Assembly: GCF_005405065.1 (NCBI RefSeq)
Contig: NZ_BJDI01000002.1
Span: 248,001-312,000 of the forward strand
Origin: Lactiplantibacillus nangangensis
Lineage (GTDB): Bacteria; Bacillota; Bacilli; Lactobacillales; Lactobacillaceae
Direction: 5' to 3'
DNA: 64,000 nt
In this document: piece after piece, positions 61,162 through 64,000 of the stretch
Numbering within the stretch: the first letter of the stretch is position 1
Layout: each line of letters starts with the position of its first letter
Position numbers and translations under genes: made by a program
The notes under the pieces: model-generated
Told to the model about the DNA's origin: nothing
Seen by the model: only the letters and a program-made list of their open reading frames with translations
Databases searched by the model: none

Positions 61162-62258
61162 AAACGATTAAGCTAACGTTATTACACGTTAGCTTTAATC
61201 TTTTTTATCAGGCTTGTTATCATCTGGGTCGTCGGCAGCCGCAACAAATCACTTTTGCGAGTATGCGGAGTGCCAAACTGACGGACAACTTGCAAGCGCT
61301 GTACACTGAATTTGACCGCGCCAACACGTCAAACTTGAAGACACTTTGTTTTCATTATGATCACTCGTTTAAGAGTAAAATTGGCTTTTTATTGGCCTCA
61401 TTACGGGCGCTGAATGCCATTGCCAAATCGCAGTTGTTCATCGTGGATGATTATTATTTTCCACTATATGCACTTAATAAGCATTCGAAAAATCAGGTTG
61501 TCCAACTTTGGCATGCGATTGGCACCTTGAAAAAGTTTGGTCTAAGCTTGCCACACGCTGATCAAAGTGTCATGAAGCCCCATACTAATTATGATTGGGT
61601 CTTCATTAACGCTGATGTTGATCGACCGGCTTATGCTAACGCCTTTGAAGTTGACCCTAGTCATATCTTAGCAACTGGTGAACCAATGATGGATCAGTTA
61701 ATGCGTCAGCGACCAGAGCCACATGCCGGGGCAAAACGGCTCTTGTATTCGCCAACTTATCGGCAAGGGAGCAATGGCGAACAGCGGGTGATTGCTTATG
61801 TGAAGTCATTTGTGCAAGCGACACAACAATTGACCGATGATTGGGAAATCTATATCTCACTGCATCCGTATTTGCAATTACCGCAACTCGAGTTACCGGC
61901 CAATGTGCATATTTTTCAAGATGCCACGCGTGTCAAAACAATCATGTCGACCATTGACTTATTTGTGACTGATTATTCATCATTATCCTTGAATTTCAGT
62001 TATTTTGACCGGCCAATCTTATTATGGACACCTGATTATCAAGATTACCTGAAAACGAGTGGCTTTTACGTCGATTACTATCAGTATCTAGGCGCGCCAT
62101 ATTTCAAGTCGGTGTCTACGTTAATGACTTTTGTCAATCAACAATTGCCGACCTTAGATTTAGGGTATGTTCACACGTTAAAGGCCAAGACTTTTCCGCA
62201 TCAAGACGGTCGTAATAGTGAACGTGTTTATAAGTTCTTAAAGCAAAAAATAGGCTAA
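61149..62258 (+). CDS. tarK: CDP-glycerol/CDP-ribitol glycerophospho- or ribitolphosphotransferase (TarK-like)
   Basis: The 369-residue protein is a catalytic domain of the CDP-glycerol glycerophosphotransferase family: QLWHAIGTLKKFG (about 117-129), SPTYRQ and LHPYLQ, DLFVTDYSSLSLNFSYFDRP (about 273-292). It lacks the N-terminal beta-rich domain found in the next gene. It starts at GTG 61149 inside tarJ, so it is translationally coupled. By analogy with TarK it would add the first ribitol phosphates to the linkage unit. The subtype is inferred from context. Confidence 0.82.
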   Translation: MGRLKTIKLTLLHVSFNLFYQACYHLGRRQPQQITFASMRSAKLTDNLQALYTEFDRANTSNLKTLCFHYDHSFKSKIGFLLASLRALNAIAKSQLFIVDDYYFPLYALNKHSKNQVVQLWHAIGTLKKFGLSLPHADQSVMKPHTNYDWVFINADVDRPAYANAFEVDPSHILATGEPMMDQLMRQRPEPHAGAKRLLYSPTYRQGSNGEQRVIAYVKSFVQATQQLTDDWEIYISLHPYLQLPQLELPANVHIFQDATRVKTIMSTIDLFVTDYSSLSLNFSYFDRPILLWTPDYQDYLKTSGFYVDYYQYLGAPYFKSVSTLMTFVNQQLPTLDLGYVHTLKAKTFPHQDGRNSERVYKFLKQKIG

Positions 62259-62288
62259 TTAATTTAGTAGTAGGGAGCGCTTTAATTT

Positions 62289-64000
62289 ATGTTACAACGA
62301 TTAAAACGGGTCGCACGTCGAATCCTGTATGGACAGCCACGGAATAACCCGGCTGACGCAACCGTTTTCGATGAAGAAACCGAATCATCGCTAAAATATT
62401 TGAATGAACCACGGCTTGACACTGAAGCGGAATCTTTAATTAAGCGTCAGGTCAATCATTTGGAATTTAATAGTTCTTATTTGGTGATTGATGGTCAGGC
62501 TTATTTTGAAAACTATCCAGAAAAAGATCCAGAACGAATTATCAAAAGTTTGATTTTAGTCAGTGACCAACAAGGTGAAATTGAAATTCCATTGGTCAAC
62601 CAGGCTAGCCCAATCGCTAAATTCCCAGCTGCTGGTTATCGTGGGACAATTAATTTTTCAACGATTAGCGATGGCAAACCATTGATTCCTGGCACCTATG
62701 AAGTTAAGCTGCAACTGAAGCAATATCTAACCAAGGGTTGGTTGATTCGTCGGACAACCATTGGTCAAATTGCAAATGCCACCGGTGATTTAAATTATAC
62801 AACGAAGATGACCAGTTACTCGGCGAAGAGTAACAAGTCCTATAGTTTGATTTTCCGTTATAATTTAGCAGCTCAAGCTTTAAATGTGACCTCTTATCAG
62901 TTGAGTCAAATTAATCCACTTGATAATGAATTTTCAAGTGATGAAGGCATGGATACTGCCGCAATGCGGGCCATCAAACGGCGGGCATTGAAGCTTTGGT
63001 ATCACTGGTATTGCTTACAACCAATTCGTAAGAAACAGATTTCATTCGTTTCCGACAGTCGGGTCTCGATTTCCGGGAACTTTGAATTCATTTATCAAGA
63101 ATTGAAACGGCGCAATACTGATTTCAAGATTTCATTCTATTTAAAGCCTAGCATTAAAGCCAAGAAGTCTTGGAAGGAAGTTCGGACTCTGGCTAAAGCG
63201 TTAGCAACCAGTCGTTATGTTATCTTGGATGATTTTTATCCGTTAGTTTATCCCCTACACATCCGTGAAAACGCCGACTTGATTCAAGTTTGGCATGCGG
63301 TGGGGGCGTTTAAGACGTTTGGCTATAGTCGACTTGGGATGCCAGGCGGCCCTAAGCTACAATCGCTTAATCATCGTAATTATACGAAAGCCCTCGTTTC
63401 ATCGCATAATATTGCTGATAAATATGCGGAAGGTTTCGGTATCGGTGACGATAAGATTGCACCACTTGGGATTCCGCGGACCGATGTTTTCTTCGATGAA
63501 CCGAAGAAAAAGGCGATTCGGGAACGGCTTGAAGAAGAGCTCCCATTCATTAAGGGTAAGAAGGTCATTTTGTTTGCCCCAACTTTCCGTGGTAACGGAC
63601 AACAATCGGCTTACTATCCATTTGAAATGTTAAACTTCAAGGAAATTTACGAGGCACTGCATGAGGATTATGTCTTCCTATTGAAGATTCATCCGTTCGT
63701 TCAGAATAAACCAACCTTGCCTTATGAATATTCTGATTTCTATTATGACGTTTCAGATTATCGTGAAATTAATGATTTGCTATTAGTGGCTGATCAATTA
63801 ATTACCGATTATTCGTCAGTTTGTTTCGAATATGCCTTGTTGAAAAGGCCAATGGTCTTCTTTGCACCAGATCTGGCTGACTACATGCAATCACGTAGTT
63901 TCTACTTTGACTACTTCGATTTCATTCCAGGAACGTTAGCTGAAAACACACATGACTTGATTGCTCAGTTGGAAAAGCCAACGTTAAATCAAGCCAAGAT
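62289..64000 (+). CDS. tarL: poly(ribitol phosphate) polymerase, TarL-like (cut by window end)
   Basis: An open frame from the ATG at 62289 (AGGGAG upstream) runs to the window end (570 codons seen). An N-terminal beta-rich domain (about 1-230) precedes a CDP-ribitol/glycerol phosphotransferase domain with LIQVWHAVGAFKTFGYSRLG (about 325-344), APTFRGNG, KIHPFVQ and ITDYSSVCFEYALLKRP (about 500-516). It probably polymerises ribitol phosphate at the cytoplasmic membrane face. The end of the protein and any later tar genes lie outside the window. Confidence 0.88.
   Translation, partial: MLQRLKRVARRILYGQPRNNPADATVFDEETESSLKYLNEPRLDTEAESLIKRQVNHLEFNSSYLVIDGQAYFENYPEKDPERIIKSLILVSDQQGEIEIPLVNQASPIAKFPAAGYRGTINFSTISDGKPLIPGTYEVKLQLKQYLTKGWLIRRTTIGQIANATGDLNYTTKMTSYSAKSNKSYSLIFRYNLAAQALNVTSYQLSQINPLDNEFSSDEGMDTAAMRAIKRRALKLWYHWYCLQPIRKKQISFVSDSRVSISGNFEFIYQELKRRNTDFKISFYLKPSIKAKKSWKEVRTLAKALATSRYVILDDFYPLVYPLHIRENADLIQVWHAVGAFKTFGYSRLGMPGGPKLQSLNHRNYTKALVSSHNIADKYAEGFGIGDDKIAPLGIPRTDVFFDEPKKKAIRERLEEELPFIKGKKVILFAPTFRGNGQQSAYYPFEMLNFKEIYEALHEDYVFLLKIHPFVQNKPTLPYEYSDFYYDVSDYREINDLLLVADQLITDYSSVCFEYALLKRPMVFFAPDLADYMQSRSFYFDYFDFIPGTLAENTHDLIAQLEKPTLNQAK

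Noticed and set aside
61657-61860. Minus-strand 67-codon ORF in the tarK-like gene
   Set aside because: Fully inside a well supported gene on the other strand.

Overview
The window looks like chromosomal DNA of a plantarum-group lactobacillus (Lactiplantibacillus plantarum, pentosus or paraplantarum). I infer this from the mid-40s GC feel, the strong AGGAGG-type ribosome binding sites, the ribitol teichoic acid genes tarI-tarJ-(two transferases), the firmicute gene order lspA - rluD-like - pyrR, and several families typical of lactobacilli (EbsA, DUF4931, DUF975, NFACT/RqcH). The species cannot be fixed without a search. I see no rRNA, tRNA, CRISPR array, insertion sequence, prophage or replication origin.

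Layout. 1-10 kb is a regulator/efflux zone: two HxlR regulators and one TetR regulator, three MFS exporters, a quinone oxidoreductase, an esterase, two nucleotidyltransferases and an isochorismatase-like hydrolase. 10-16.8 kb holds an unknown membrane protein, a small acidic protein, a nitroreductase, a secreted GH25 muramidase with duplicated C-terminal modules, a FAD oxidoreductase, an RNase H-like protein and EbsA. 16.8-26.3 kb is housekeeping metabolism: fhs, lspA, a pseudouridine synthase, a PyrR-type attenuator, pyrR, then CarA-like and CarB-like genes, a histidine phosphatase and an SGNH hydrolase. 26.5-37 kb carries a frataxin-like protein, a YfhO-type membrane protein divergent from a CsbB-like GT2 and a second polytopic membrane enzyme, a TetR unit, another large envelope membrane protein and a zinc-finger/LuxR/DUF2087 regulator. 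37.5-44.8 kb has murQ-murP, rqcH, a MarR regulator, degV, GNAT and DUF975 genes. 44.9-53.7 kb has an AT-richer membrane protein, a Ser/Thr-rich membrane-anchored protein, an orphan HicB-like protein, DUF4931, several small unknowns, DUF1003, DUF368 (PopT family) and an amino acid permease. 53.8-59.2 kb has lactate permease with an MFS-like partner, a WYL regulator divergent from a GyrI-like protein, and an OhrR-like regulator with a perfect palindromic operator. 59.4-64 kb is the start of the ribitol wall teichoic acid operon, cut by the window end.

Most notable observation. The operon PyrR attenuator - pyrR - carA-like - carB-like appears to encode an intact regulator next to a carbamoyl phosphate synthetase that has lost its catalytic residues. 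The CarA-like protein lacks the Cys-His-Glu glutaminase triad (Gly, Phe and Asp instead). The CarB-like protein lacks metal ligands in both ATP-grasp halves, part of the second ATP-grasp and the C-terminal allosteric domain, yet both reading frames are long, open and translationally coupled. Since CPS binds bicarbonate and ATP, and an inorganic-carbon-responsive second PyrR is known from L. plantarum, a sensor or regulatory role for this pseudo-CPS is a testable idea.

Other leads are a four-repeat, 11-bp-period Pho-box-like element before tarI, a near-perfect 60-bp double operator between the DUF2087 regulator and murQ, a 21-codon ORF with a strong promoter ahead of an MFS exporter, a 15-bp element shared by two promoter regions around the amino acid permease, and a CsbB/YfhO-like glycosylation cluster.
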